Shown here: piece by piece, positions 39,947-48,354 of the stretch
Layout of the letters: each line of letters begins with the position of its first letter
Numbering within the stretch: the first letter of the stretch is position 1
NCBI GenBank assembly: GCA_023417885.1
Contig: JAEZED010000172.1
Location: forward strand, 1-48,354
Length of the DNA stretch: 48,354 nt
Origin: Planctomycetota bacterium
Lineage (GTDB): Bacteria; Planctomycetota; Phycisphaerae; Tepidisphaerales; Tepidisphaeraceae
Direction: 5' to 3'
The notes under the pieces: model-generated
Databases searched by the model: none
The model's input: only the letters and a program-made list of their open reading frames with translations
What the model was told of the DNA's origin: nothing
Made by a program: the position numbers and the translations under genes

Positions 39947-41638
39947 TCACCCGCCGAGAACCGGAAGCGTCTGCTCCAGCTCGAGCAGCGGGCGGAACAG
40001 ATCGCCGCGCGTCGTGCACCGTCTGATCGCCAGCGCCGGCGTCGGGATCGGCAACGCGTCGGGCTTCGCCAGCTCCTGCCAGTCCACGGGCATCGACGCG
40101 CGCGGTTCCTGCGTCGCGCGGAGCGTATAGACGGCGGCCGTGGTCTTCTGCTGGTCGTTCTGGCTCCAGTCGATGAAGATCCGCCCCTCGCGGACGGCCT
40201 TGCTCATGGTGGCGGTGACGTGGTCGGGGTCGGCGCGCTGCATGAGTGTGGCGATGGCGCGGGCAAAGTGCTTGGTGTCGTCGAAGGTGACGCCGGGCGT
40301 GTTCAGCGGGACGTAGACATGCAACCCCTTGCCGCCGGAGAGCTTGGGAAACGACTGGAGCCCCAGCTGTCCCAGCATGTCGCGCAGGCGCAGCCCGATC
40401 CTGGCGCAATCGGCCAGCCCCGCCGGCGGGCCCGGATCGAGGTCGAAAACCATCGACGTCGGCGTGTCCGACGCCTCCGCAAGCGCCAGGGGCGCGTGCA
40501 GCTCCAGCGCCGCCAGGTTGCTCGTCCACATCAGCGTCGGCAGGTCGTCGATCACGCAATAGCGCAGCCGCTTCCCGCCGCGGTGCTCGACCTCTGCGGT
40601 CCGGACCCACTCCGGGGCGTGGGAGGGGCACCGCTTCTCAAAGAAGACTTCGCCGTCCACGCCGTCGGGGTATCGCTTCAGCGTGATCGCGCGGCCGCGC
40701 AGGTGGGGGAGCATGCAGGGCGCGATGCGCGTGTAGTAGTCGATGACCTCCGACTTCGTGAAGCCCGTCGGGTAGAGCGGCTTGTCGAGGTTCGTCAGCT
40801 TTGGCTTCTTTCCGACCAGCGAGAGCGCCGACGCCGGCAGAACGTGACGGTCGGCGGCCGGCTTCGTCCGACGCGCCTTCTTTCGGTCCGCGCTTTCGCC
40901 CGCGCGCTGGGCGCGCTTCTGCCGTGCCTCCTGGATGATCTGCCGGAAGCGCTCGGCCGTCTCGCCCGACTTTACGGGCGGGCTCGTCGCCCAGAGATTC
41001 GCATCGCCATGCTCGGCGAGAACGTCAGCCAGGCCGCCCCAGCTCTTGACGCTCTGAGGCGCCAGGCCGACGACGTCCACCTCACCCGACCACGTGTCCC
41101 GGTGCTTGATCAGCAGCCAGCTTTCCTGGCGCTCCTCCTCGCCCGCCTTCTTCGTTCGCACGAGCACCCACGAACCCTTGAGCTTCACGCCCTCGAGCGA
41201 GAACTTAAGCTCGCCCGCCTCCAGCGCTTCGTCCACCGGCGGGTTCTCGCACGTCCACGTGCCCCGGTCCCACAGCAGCACGATCCCGGCGCCGTACCCC
41301 TCCGGGATGACCCCCTCGAAGTCGCCGTAGTCGAGCGGGTGATCCTCCGTCCGCACCGCCTGACGCTTGTCCTTCGGATTCAGCGACGGCCCCTTGGGCA
41401 CCGCCCAGGAGAGGAGCACGCCCTTGTGCTCCAGGCGAAGGTCGTAGTGCAGCCGCCGGGCCATGTGCTGCTGGACGCAGAAGGAGAGGGATTCCGCCGG
41501 GCGCGGGGGCGTCTCTCCGCTGGGCTCGGGCGACTTCCTGAAGTCGCGCTTGCCGCGGTACGGGGCGAGGCGATCCGGGGCAGGCGGCGGGGCGTCCGGC
41601 GGGGTGGATGCACTCTTTGTGCTTCTGGTTCGAGGCAC
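39947..41638 (-). CDS. ligD: LigD-like PE-Pol fusion lacking the ligase domain (NHEJ)
   Basis: A 563-residue protein with two of the three LigD domains. The 3'-phosphoesterase domain (about 45-185) has RRLHYDLRLEH, SWAVPKGPS and EDHPLDYGDFEGVIPEGYG, holding its catalytic His and Asp. The primase-polymerase domain (about 275-550) has LYPTGFTKSEVIDYY, MVFDLDPGPP (catalytic Asp pair about 397), SGGKGLHVYVPL and GRIFIDWSQN. They are joined by a basic linker (about 225-270). It would trim and fill ends before joining. The ligase activity is encoded separately at 42785. It is divergent from the Ku gene, 232 bases away. Confidence 0.92.
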   Translation of the reverse strand: MPRTRSTKSASTPPDAPPPAPDRLAPYRGKRDFRKSPEPSGETPPRPAESLSFCVQQHMARRLHYDLRLEHKGVLLSWAVPKGPSLNPKDKRQAVRTEDHPLDYGDFEGVIPEGYGAGIVLLWDRGTWTCENPPVDEALEAGELKFSLEGVKLKGSWVLVRTKKAGEEERQESWLLIKHRDTWSGEVDVVGLAPQSVKSWGGLADVLAEHGDANLWATSPPVKSGETAERFRQIIQEARQKRAQRAGESADRKKARRTKPAADRHVLPASALSLVGKKPKLTNLDKPLYPTGFTKSEVIDYYTRIAPCMLPHLRGRAITLKRYPDGVDGEVFFEKRCPSHAPEWVRTAEVEHRGGKRLRYCVIDDLPTLMWTSNLAALELHAPLALAEASDTPTSMVFDLDPGPPAGLADCARIGLRLRDMLGQLGLQSFPKLSGGKGLHVYVPLNTPGVTFDDTKHFARAIATLMQRADPDHVTATMSKAVREGRIFIDWSQNDQQKTTAAVYTLRATQEPRASMPVDWQELAKPDALPIPTPALAIRRCTTRGDLFRPLLELEQTLPVLGG

Positions 41639-41870
41639 GAGGCCACGATAACCGATCTAGGGCGTTGGGAGGCAACGGCCCTGCGCAAAGGGCACGGCTT
41701 ACCACGCTTGACTTATTGGACTTTACCGGCCGTTTGATCGCATCTTGTCCCGCCAAAGCTGCATCGGGTAACCTCCTGACACCACCGCCGGCGTGGCCTT
41801 CCCGGCCGGCAACCCGATTCCAAGGACGGACAACCTGCAAGCCCGGGCTCGCGAGGCCCCGGAGGTTTCT

Positions 41871-42755
41871 ATGCCTGCTGCCCGCTCCGTCTGGAAGGGC
41901 CACATTCGGTTCTCACTCGTCACGATCCCCGTCAAGGCCTACACGGCGACGGCGACCGGCGGGGGACGCACCCACCTCAACCAGCTCCACGGCAACCTCC
42001 CGAACGGCGAGGAGTGCGGCGCGCGCATCCGGTACATGAAGTACTGCCCGACGCACGGCGAGGTGCCGGGCAACGAGATCGTGAGCGGATACCAGGTCGC
42101 CAAGGACCAGTACGTCGTGATCGACCCGTCGGAGGTGGACAAGCTGCGCCCGCCGAACGAGCGCGCGATCGGCATCCAGGCCTTTCTCGACAAGGAGTCG
42201 ATCGAGCCGAGGTACGTCAACGGGAAGACATACTACCTCGTCCCCGACGGCGTCGCCGGGAAGCGGCCCTATGCACTGCTCCTGCGCCTCATGAACGAGG
42301 AGGGGAAGATCGCCTTCGCGCAGGGCGTCTTCCAGAACCGCGAGCAGATCATGATGCTCCGCCCGCGCGACCGGCTGCTCGTGGCCAACTTCCTGAGCTA
42401 CGACGCGGAGATGAAGAACCCCGCGGAGTTCGAGGCGGAGGTACCCGAGGTGGAGGTGCCCCAGCAGGAGCTGGACATCGCCCGCACGCTCATCTCGCAG
42501 CTCTCGCCCGAGGATTTCGACATCTCCGCCTACACGGACAAGTACGAGGAGCGCCTCCAGAAGCTCATCGAGACCAAGGTGGCCGGCGAGGAACTCGTGG
42601 CAGTCCCGCAGGACGAGCCGGTTCCCGTCATCAATCTTATGGAAGCCCTCCAGAAGAGCCTCGAACAGGCGCAGGCCGCCGCCAAGCCGCCCAAGCAGGT
42701 GGCGCCCGGCACCGCCGGCAAGCGGGCCGCCTCCAGGAAGCGCAAGTCCTCCTGA
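41871..42755 (+). CDS. ku: Ku protein, NHEJ end-binding
   Basis: A 294-residue bacterial Ku. The core (about residues 5-255) has RSVWKGHIRFSLVTIPVKAY, RIRYMKYCPTHGEVP, EIVSGYQVAKDQYVVI, EARYV-like EPRYVNGKTYYLVPD and EELDIA-like QQELDIARTLISQL. It should form a ring dimer on double-strand ends and recruit the PE-Pol protein and ligase. The C-terminal tail is Ala/Lys-rich (KRAASRKRKSS), common in bacterial Ku and DNA-binding. GGAGG sits five bases before ATG 41871. The ligase gene starts 30 bases downstream. Confidence 0.95.
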   Translation: MPAARSVWKGHIRFSLVTIPVKAYTATATGGGRTHLNQLHGNLPNGEECGARIRYMKYCPTHGEVPGNEIVSGYQVAKDQYVVIDPSEVDKLRPPNERAIGIQAFLDKESIEPRYVNGKTYYLVPDGVAGKRPYALLLRLMNEEGKIAFAQGVFQNREQIMMLRPRDRLLVANFLSYDAEMKNPAEFEAEVPEVEVPQQELDIARTLISQLSPEDFDISAYTDKYEERLQKLIETKVAGEELVAVPQDEPVPVINLMEALQKSLEQAQAAAKPPKQVAPGTAGKRAASRKRKSS

Positions 42756-42784
42756 GTGCCCCTGCGCGGACGTAAGCTGCGATC

Positions 42785-43723
42785 GTGACGACGAAGCCGC
42801 CCCCACGCCGGCTGCCGGAGAAGATCGAGCCGATGCTGGCGAGGCTCGGGGAGCCCTTCGACTCCGACGAGCATCTCTTCGAGATCAAGTGGGATGGCAC
42901 GCGCGCGATCTGCTTTCGCGACGCCCGCGACTACCGCCTTCAGAATCGCAGGCAGTTCTCGCAGAAGGAACGCTACCCGGATCTCGCCGGCGTCCGCGGC
43001 CTGAAGGCGGGAACGGTGCTCGACGGCGAGATCGTGATGTTTCGCGAGGGCCGGCCCGACTTCGAGCTCATGCTCCGGCGCGAGCAGGCACAGGGCGTCC
43101 GCAACGTCGCGGCGGCGGCCCGGTCGTGGCCGGCGACGTACATCGTCTTTGACCTGCTGTATGACCGATACGTATCGCAGATGAGCCGCCCGTGCTCGGA
43201 GCGTCGGGATCGCCTTCGCGAAGTGGTGGCGGCGCTGGGAGCGCCGAACGTCGTGATGAGCGAGGGGGTCACGGGGCAGGGCATCGCGTACTTCGAGCAG
43301 GCGTCGCAGCGCGAGCTGGAGGGGGTGGTCGCCAAGCGGCTGAGCAGTCCCTACCTGCCGGGCCAGCGCAGCGATCACTGGATCAAGTTCAAGCGTCGCA
43401 ACGAGATGGTCTGCGCCATCATCGGCTGCCTGCTGGACGAGCACGGCGCCCCGCGCAGCCTCATCATCGCTGCCGAGGTCGAGGGGGAGCTGCGGTGCGT
43501 CGGCAAGGTCGGCAGCGGGTTGACCGAGCGGACGCGGCGCGAGCTGCGCGAGCGAATCCAGCCGCTGCTGCACGACCGGCCCATCCTCCCCTGCGACTTT
43601 CAAGGGCAGTGGCTGAAGCCGGGACTCTTCTGTAAGGTGTCCTACCTGGAGATCAGCTCCGCCGGCCAGCTTCGGGCCCCGGTCTTCCAGGAACTGATCG
43701 AGCCCGGGGAGACCCGCTCATGA
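42785..43723 (+). CDS. Stand-alone ATP-dependent DNA ligase (LigD-type ligase domain)
   Basis: A 312-residue ligase: adenylation domain with active-site Lys 35 in FEIKWDGTRA, then LDGEIVMFREGRPDFELM, YIVFDLLYDRYVSQM, ELEGVVAKRLSSPYLPGQRS and WIKFKRRNEMVC, followed by an OB-fold (about 215-300: RCVGKVGSGLTERTRRELRE, WLKPGLFCKVSYLEISSAGQ). This is the minimal ligase that other bacteria carry inside LigD. GTG 42785 is the start. Its stop overlaps the start of the next gene (ATGA). Confidence 0.93.
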   Translation: MTTKPPPRRLPEKIEPMLARLGEPFDSDEHLFEIKWDGTRAICFRDARDYRLQNRRQFSQKERYPDLAGVRGLKAGTVLDGEIVMFREGRPDFELMLRREQAQGVRNVAAAARSWPATYIVFDLLYDRYVSQMSRPCSERRDRLREVVAALGAPNVVMSEGVTGQGIAYFEQASQRELEGVVAKRLSSPYLPGQRSDHWIKFKRRNEMVCAIIGCLLDEHGAPRSLIIAAEVEGELRCVGKVGSGLTERTRRELRERIQPLLHDRPILPCDFQGQWLKPGLFCKVSYLEISSAGQLRAPVFQELIEPGETRS

Positions 43724-44916
43724 CCAGAGGCATCGTCGCCGCGGGCGGCACGCAGGCAACCTCGGCTCTCGACATCGCCACCCTGGTCGCCCGGGGCGGA
43801 ACGGTGACCCATGTCGGAGCGCTCGCCCAGATTTCGCAGGATCAGCTTCGCGAGGCGGTGGAGACCCTCGGCGGGCAGTTCCTGAAGCCGGCGAAGGGGA
43901 TGGCCGACGCCACGGCCGACGTGATCGTCGTCGGCGCCGGGGGGCTGCCCCTGACGGATGAGGGGGAGTCGGCGGTGCCGGCAGTGCGGTCGACATCCAC
44001 GCGCGTAATCAAGGAAACGGAGTTCCTGATGGAGTTGAGAATCGCCACCGAGGAGGAGGGGCCACGCCTGTTCACCCTGGACGCGCTGGCGGAGATTCTC
44101 CGGGAGCCCAGAACGAGAGTGAGCGCCTGGCACCGGGCCGGGCTGATCCGTCCCGCTGTCGTGCAGCACGGCGTGCCGCGGTTCGACTTCCAGCAGGTGG
44201 CCGCCGCGCGCTCGCTGGCCCAGTTGACCTCGGCCGGAGTCAGCACTGCGAGGCTGCGACGCAGCCTGGAGCGGCTCAGCCGGTGGCTGCCGGAGGGCGC
44301 CCGGTCGTTCGAGCAGCTCGATCTTCTGGAGCGCAGTGGCGACCTGCTGGTGCGCCTTGAGGCGGGGGAGCTGGCGGAGGCGGACGGGCAGTTGCAGATA
44401 CCTTACGAAGAGGAGCCGGAGCCGCCGGCGCCGATTCAGCTCCGGCTGGTTCCGCAGCTCACCGCGGAGGATTGGCACGAGCAGGGGGTGGAGCAGGAGC
44501 GTCATGGCCTGCTGGAAGAGGCGGAGGACTCGTACCGCCGCTCGCTGCTGGAGGGGGGGCCGGACGCGCAGGCCAGTTTCGACCTGGCCCACTCGCTCCA
44601 GTCGCAGGGGAAGCATCTCCAGGCTTTGGAGCGCTATCGACAGGTGCTGGAGATCGACCCGAGGCGCGCCGATGCGTGGAACAACGTCGGCGTCATGCTC
44701 GCTGAGGTGGGGCAGCCGGAGCAAGCCGTTTTCGCCTTTCGCGAGGCGCTGAAGATCGACCCGCTCTACTCGATGGCCCATTACAACCTGGCAGACTCAC
44801 TGGAGGCCCTCGACCAGTCGGAGGCGGCGCTTCGGCACTGGCGGGAGTATCTCAAGCTCCGGCCCGGCCCGGACGCCTGGTCGGACTTCGCGCGGCGCCG
44901 GGTCATGGGGCGCTGA
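43720..44916 (+). CDS. BRCT-like / MerR-like HTH / TPR protein coupled to the NHEJ ligase
   Basis: A 398-residue three-part protein. Residues about 25-85 (THVGALAQISQDQLREAVET, LGGQFLKPAKG, DVIVVGAGGLPLT) look like a BRCT fold. Residues about 110-185 (RLFTLDALAEILREPRTRVS, HRAGLIRPAVVQHGVPRFDF) look like a MerR-type winged helix. Residues about 245-380 are tetratricopeptide repeats (QGVEQERHGLLEEAEDSYRR, RADAWNNVGVMLAEVGQPEQ, MAHYNLADSLEALDQSEAAL). The domain calls come from pattern reading. ATG 43720 overlaps the ligase stop, so translation is coupled. BRCT and TPR are protein-binding modules, so a scaffold or regulator for end joining is an inference from context. Confidence 0.7.
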   Translation: MTRGIVAAGGTQATSALDIATLVARGGTVTHVGALAQISQDQLREAVETLGGQFLKPAKGMADATADVIVVGAGGLPLTDEGESAVPAVRSTSTRVIKETEFLMELRIATEEEGPRLFTLDALAEILREPRTRVSAWHRAGLIRPAVVQHGVPRFDFQQVAAARSLAQLTSAGVSTARLRRSLERLSRWLPEGARSFEQLDLLERSGDLLVRLEAGELAEADGQLQIPYEEEPEPPAPIQLRLVPQLTAEDWHEQGVEQERHGLLEEAEDSYRRSLLEGGPDAQASFDLAHSLQSQGKHLQALERYRQVLEIDPRRADAWNNVGVMLAEVGQPEQAVFAFREALKIDPLYSMAHYNLADSLEALDQSEAALRHWREYLKLRPGPDAWSDFARRRVMGR

Positions 44917-44993
44917 GCCATCCGGCTGGTTGATAACGCTGGCGACGGCATCGGCCGGCAATTCGGCGATCGTTTTCCCCGATACTCTCTCCT

Positions 44994-46742
44994 GTGCCAG
45001 GCGGCCAGTCCGACAACCCGATCCGCCCGACCCCCGTTGAGGCCGACGCCATGGAGGCACCGGCCGGCGATTCGCCCCAGCAGCGGGACGAGAAGGCGAT
45101 CCAGCGGCTGGACTGGATCTTCGCGGGCCTCCTGTGCCTGGTGACGCTGGCCCTGTGGGCCCCGCGGCTCGGCGGGCCCATCGACCTGCGCACGGACGCC
45201 GCCGTCTACTACGTCACCGGGGTGTCACTCGCCGAGGGGCAGGGCTACCGGCTTCTAAACGAGCCGGGCGACATCCGGGCGGTTCAGTATCCGCCCGCCC
45301 TTCCCGCTTTCATCGCGATGCACCGGTGGGTCACGGGAAGCGCCGATCCGCAGGTGCTCGGCGCTGCACTGCGCAAGAGCTACTTCCTGATCTCGATCGC
45401 CTACATCGTCTGCGTCTACGTGATGGCGCGGCGGTTGGTGGCGCCGGGATACGCGCTGCTCGTCGGGCTCATCACCAGTCTCTTCCTGCAAACCTACTTC
45501 CTCTCCAACAGCCTCTTCGCCGAGATCCCGTTTGCGCTCGTCACGATGCTCTTCCTGATCCTCAACAGGAAGCAGCCCGGGCCGCTGCAATTTGCCGCTT
45601 CGGCGGCGCTGGCGATCACCGCCTATCTCCTGCGCTCGGCGGGAATCGCGCTGCTGGCGGCCTGGGTCGGGGAGGCGGTGCTTCGCCGGCAATGGCGGCA
45701 GGTACTGCTCCGGTCGGCCGTGGCGGCGCTTCCGGTGCTGGCTTGGCAGGGGTACGTCGCCTGGGTGACGTCACAGCCGCAGTACACGTCGCCCGCCTAC
45801 GAGTACCAGCGGGCGGATTACCAGTACTACAACGTGCCGTACGGGCGAAATGTCTCGCTGGCCGATCCTTTTCGGCCGGAAGAGGGGGAACTGTCCGGCG
45901 CGCTACTGGTCCAGCGCCTTGCCCGGCACCTCCTGTCGATGCCGCTGACCATCGGCCACAACGTCTCGACCGTCGAGGGCTATTACCAGTGGACGCTTCG
46001 GGATGCGCACAACTGGTTCGGCCTGCCGATGCTCCCGCCGCGGGTGGCGTCGGTCGTGCCGGTCATGCTCGGCCTCACGGCGCTGGCGGGCCTGGTGCTC
46101 CTGGCGCTGCGCCGCGAGTGGCTTCTCTGCCTCTACGCCGCCGCCACCATCGTGCTCGTTGCAGCGACGCCCTGGCCGGCGCAGTTCACGCGATATCTCA
46201 CGCCGCTGACGCCGATCCTCGCCCTGGGGCTCGTCTTCTTCCTGCTTTCGGCGCGCCAGCGGCTCCCGCGACGAAGCGGTGTTGCCCTGGCTGGGCTCGT
46301 CGTCGCGCTGGTGATCGGGATGCAGCTCTACAGCCTGCTGCGCGCGTACCGCTCCGGCTGGGTGCTCGTCCCGGCAGAGGCCAGCCGCGTCGGCGGAGCG
46401 CGGATGTACTTCTTCGACGAAAAGTGGCAGTCCTACCTCGAGGCAATCGACTGGTTGCGCGGACGAGTGGCTGAAGGAGAGGTCGTCGCTGCCGCCACGC
46501 CTCAGTGGGCATACATCGCCGGCGAGTACAAGTCCGTGATGCCGCCGATGGAGGAAGACCCGGCAGAGGCGCAGCGCCTTATGGACACAGTGCCGGTTCG
46601 CTGGGCGGTCGTCGATTCCGCCGACGTGGGGGAGATCGTCAGCCGTTACCTGGCGCCGGCGATCGAGGCGCATCCGGAGAAGTGGACGCTGGTCTACGAG
46701 ACGCCGGATGGCCTGGCCCGGGTCTACCGGCGCGTGCCATGA
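44994..46742 (+). CDS. GT39-like integral membrane glycosyltransferase
   Basis: A 582-residue protein with about ten membrane segments and a soluble C-terminal part (about 490-582). The first periplasmic loop has RTDAAVYYVTGVSLAEGQGY, the acidic motif of the ArnT/PMT (GT39) superfamily, which transfers sugars from polyprenyl-phosphate carriers. FFLLSARQRLP and TRYLTPLTPILAL fit the later helices. Start is GTG 44994. Acceptor and sugar are unknown. It lies 77 bases after the TPR protein and converges with a second GT39-like gene, three bases apart. Confidence 0.8.
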   Translation: MPGGQSDNPIRPTPVEADAMEAPAGDSPQQRDEKAIQRLDWIFAGLLCLVTLALWAPRLGGPIDLRTDAAVYYVTGVSLAEGQGYRLLNEPGDIRAVQYPPALPAFIAMHRWVTGSADPQVLGAALRKSYFLISIAYIVCVYVMARRLVAPGYALLVGLITSLFLQTYFLSNSLFAEIPFALVTMLFLILNRKQPGPLQFAASAALAITAYLLRSAGIALLAAWVGEAVLRRQWRQVLLRSAVAALPVLAWQGYVAWVTSQPQYTSPAYEYQRADYQYYNVPYGRNVSLADPFRPEEGELSGALLVQRLARHLLSMPLTIGHNVSTVEGYYQWTLRDAHNWFGLPMLPPRVASVVPVMLGLTALAGLVLLALRREWLLCLYAAATIVLVAATPWPAQFTRYLTPLTPILALGLVFFLLSARQRLPRRSGVALAGLVVALVIGMQLYSLLRAYRSGWVLVPAEASRVGGARMYFFDEKWQSYLEAIDWLRGRVAEGEVVAAATPQWAYIAGEYKSVMPPMEEDPAEAQRLMDTVPVRWAVVDSADVGEIVSRYLAPAIEAHPEKWTLVYETPDGLARVYRRVP

Positions 46743-46745
46743 GTG

Positions 46746-48354
46746 TTACGGGCCAACGCGGAACGTGTAGACGTGCACGGCCTCGTAGCTCCGCTCCTCC
46801 ACCAGCGTCGCGTGATCGTGCAGCCACTCCAGCTCCGGCGCGGGCTCGCCGACAGCGTGCCCGACCACCACAAACACCTGCTCCCGGCCGCGGGTCAGAT
46901 CCAAGATGTCCTCCGGCATCCGCCGCTGGCCCAGCTGGCCGACCCAGGCGGCGAAGGCCAATGGTTCAGCTTCCGGCGGGCGGTACATCTCCAGGTAACG
47001 CGCGACGCCCGTGACGCCGGACGGAATGGAGTGGACGATCACCAGGTCCTGCGGCCCCGCCGCCTCGACGATCTGCCGGGCCGCGAGGTCGAATGGCTCT
47101 GCGGCACGGCCCGGGTTGATGTACATCCGCCGGAACCCGATGAGGCAGGATGCTGCGAACAGGATCGCGATGACCAGGCGCGTTCTGAGCGGCACACTCC
47201 CCAGCGCGACGCCGGCGAGCACGAATGCCGCCGGCATCCCCGCGATCGCGTAACGCGAGATGGCGGAGGCGTAGGTGCCGCGCCAGAGGTCGAACGCCGC
47301 CAGCCCCAGGCAGGCGGCCGCAACGCTCAGCCAGGCGAGCTGTCGCCGCGGCGCGCACCAGCGCACGCGCCGCGCGGAAAGGATGGCGAGCAGCAGCAGG
47401 GCCAGAGCGGCCGGAAGCTCCCAGTGCGGGCGCACGCCCCAGTCACCGCGCGGCGAGAAGAATCGCCAGGGAAGCTGCGCGACAACGACGAGGAGGTTGT
47501 ATCCCGGCCACGGCTCGATGTTGAGCCAGTCGCCGGTGACGCGCCAGTTCTGGAGGCTCCCGGGCAATCTCAGGTACCACGGAATGATCAGCACCGCCGT
47601 CGCGGCAGCGGCGGCGAGGAGCCAGAGCCGTTTCAGTGCCCCGCCGTGGAGCAGGAGCCAGAGGGCGCTTGCGAGCCATACGAATGCGAAGAAGTAGTGC
47701 GTGAGCAGTCCGGCGACGCTGACGATGATCCACGCGCTCATGACCAGCGGTCGGCCGAGGTTGTCGCCGCCCCGCGCGCGCAGGGCCAGCCACATGAGGG
47801 CCGCCGACCAGAACCAGAGCATCGAGTACATCCGCCCTTCGACGCTGTAGAAGATGCAGAAGGGGGCGAACGTGTAGAAGAAGGCCGCCGACACCGCAGC
47901 CCAGCGGCCGCCCAATCGGCGGGCCAGCGACCAGAGCACCGGGAACGTCGCCATGGCCCACAGAAGGCTGAACCCGCGCAGGGCGGCGTCGCTCGTGCCG
48001 AGCAGGCGCGTCCAGAAGTGGAGCAGGACGTAGTAGCCTGGTGGGCTCGTGTCGGAAAGGTAGACCGCCCGAACCACGCGCGGCGGCGCGGCGCGTGGCT
48101 CCCGGTGGTCCAGGTGCTGCGCGTAGAACTCCGCCGTGACCGCCTGCGGCAGTTCGACGAAGTCGCCCGAGGAGGCATCCGCGACGTCGGCGGGGTGCTC
48201 GAGGCTGTGGCCGGTGGCCATTGCCAGCGAGAAGAGCTCGTCGGCCCAGAGGCCATGCGACAGGAGCAGCGGCACGCGTAGGGCGGCGAAGGCGACGAAG
48301 AGGACGACGCCCGCGATGAAGGCGGCGCGTCGCGACAGCGGCGCCGCCCGCCGG
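46746..48354 (-). CDS. GT39-like integral membrane glycosyltransferase (partial, N-terminus off window)
   Basis: At least 535 residues. The open frame runs past an internal GTG at 48275 to the window end, reading a further membrane helix (AAFIAGVVLFVAFAALRV) before the GLWADELFSLAMATGHS motif, so the true start lies beyond 48354. WADE is the catalytic Asp/Glu region of GT39-type enzymes, and SDTSPPGYYVLLHFW and SVEGRMYSMLWFWSA are typical of the DolP-mannose-dependent branch. About ten helices and a C-terminal soluble domain (about 425-535). It is not a close copy of the convergent gene. Confidence 0.82.
   Translation of the reverse strand, partial: RRAAPLSRRAAFIAGVVLFVAFAALRVPLLLSHGLWADELFSLAMATGHSLEHPADVADASSGDFVELPQAVTAEFYAQHLDHREPRAAPPRVVRAVYLSDTSPPGYYVLLHFWTRLLGTSDAALRGFSLLWAMATFPVLWSLARRLGGRWAAVSAAFFYTFAPFCIFYSVEGRMYSMLWFWSAALMWLALRARGGDNLGRPLVMSAWIIVSVAGLLTHYFFAFVWLASALWLLLHGGALKRLWLLAAAAATAVLIIPWYLRLPGSLQNWRVTGDWLNIEPWPGYNLLVVVAQLPWRFFSPRGDWGVRPHWELPAALALLLLAILSARRVRWCAPRRQLAWLSVAAACLGLAAFDLWRGTYASAISRYAIAGMPAAFVLAGVALGSVPLRTRLVIAILFAASCLIGFRRMYINPGRAAEPFDLAARQIVEAAGPQDLVIVHSIPSGVTGVARYLEMYRPPEAEPLAFAAWVGQLGQRRMPEDILDLTRGREQVFVVVGHAVGEPAPELEWLHDHATLVEERSYEAVHVYTFRVGP

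Noticed and set aside
41708..41713. TTGACT as a -35 box for the Ku gene
   Set aside because: No acceptable -10 element at 16-18 bases; one hexamer is not enough.
39242..41737. An 831-codon plus-strand open frame
   Set aside because: Antisense to the sugar ATPase and PE-Pol genes, both with complete motifs on the other strand.
46743..48281. A 512-codon plus-strand open frame
   Set aside because: Antisense to the second GT39-like gene; Arg/Glu/Gln/Pro-rich with no membrane helices or motifs.
1..48354. tRNA, rRNA, CRISPR, transposase and phage genes
   Set aside because: I looked for cloverleaf arms, spaced direct repeats and typical motifs and saw none; a covariance-model search could still find a small RNA.

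Overview
This is a GC-rich chromosomal window, probably from a Planctomycetota bacterium (Phycisphaerae-like). The lineage is inferred from four things in the sequence. A secreted RTX-type repeat protein begins with an 'LERR' leader resembling the planctomycete LEPR motif. A TIGR02999-type ECF sigma factor sits beside a Ser/Thr kinase with a C-terminal TPR region. A small membrane protein ends in a CxxC...CPECG zinc ribbon. Palindromic repeats lie inside coding sequence. No rRNA, tRNA, CRISPR array, transposase or phage gene was recognised.

Layout. 1-1825: respiratory genes, a partial membrane protein and a cytochrome c oxidase subunit III with a c-type haem domain inserted between membrane segments. 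1845-3157: a less GC-rich segment bounded by a 24-bp direct repeat, carrying a decayed toxin-like fragment and an intact unknown gene. 3194-9360: RTX-like repeat protein, then a divergent sigma factor/kinase pair. 9370-24497: a scattered kynurenine/3-hydroxyanthranilate pathway mixed with small membrane, lipoprotein and stress-type genes. It holds 3-hydroxyanthranilate dioxygenase (9963), ACMSD (13813), kynureninase (16947), kynurenine monooxygenase (18434), 2-aminomuconate deaminase (22191) and 2-aminomuconic semialdehyde dehydrogenase (23037). Together these take kynurenine to 4-oxalocrotonate. Tryptophan dioxygenase and kynurenine formamidase are not in the window. An ArsR regulator with two SRPBCC proteins interrupts this stretch.

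24555-29243: a ytfQRT-yjfF-like sugar (galactofuranose-type) ABC importer. 29520-35405: a probable exported molybdenum hydroxylase (2Fe-2S subunit, Tat-signal Moco subunit, XdhC, MocA-like protein), with a formylglycine-generating-enzyme homologue at the 3' end and an Rrf2 regulator at the 5' end. 36104-39895: a second RbsABC-like sugar importer. 39947-44916: a bacterial NHEJ locus in which LigD is split. A PE-Pol protein is divergent from Ku, a stand-alone ATP-dependent ligase follows Ku, and a BRCT-like/MerR-like/TPR protein overlaps the ligase stop codon. 44994-48354: two convergent GT39-like membrane glycosyltransferases, the second cut by the window end.

The observations most worth following are the three in-frame palindromic elements inside kynureninase and kynurenine monooxygenase, the BRCT/MerR/TPR protein coupled to the NHEJ ligase, the haem domain embedded in cytochrome oxidase subunit III, and the repeat-bounded toxin-like remnant.
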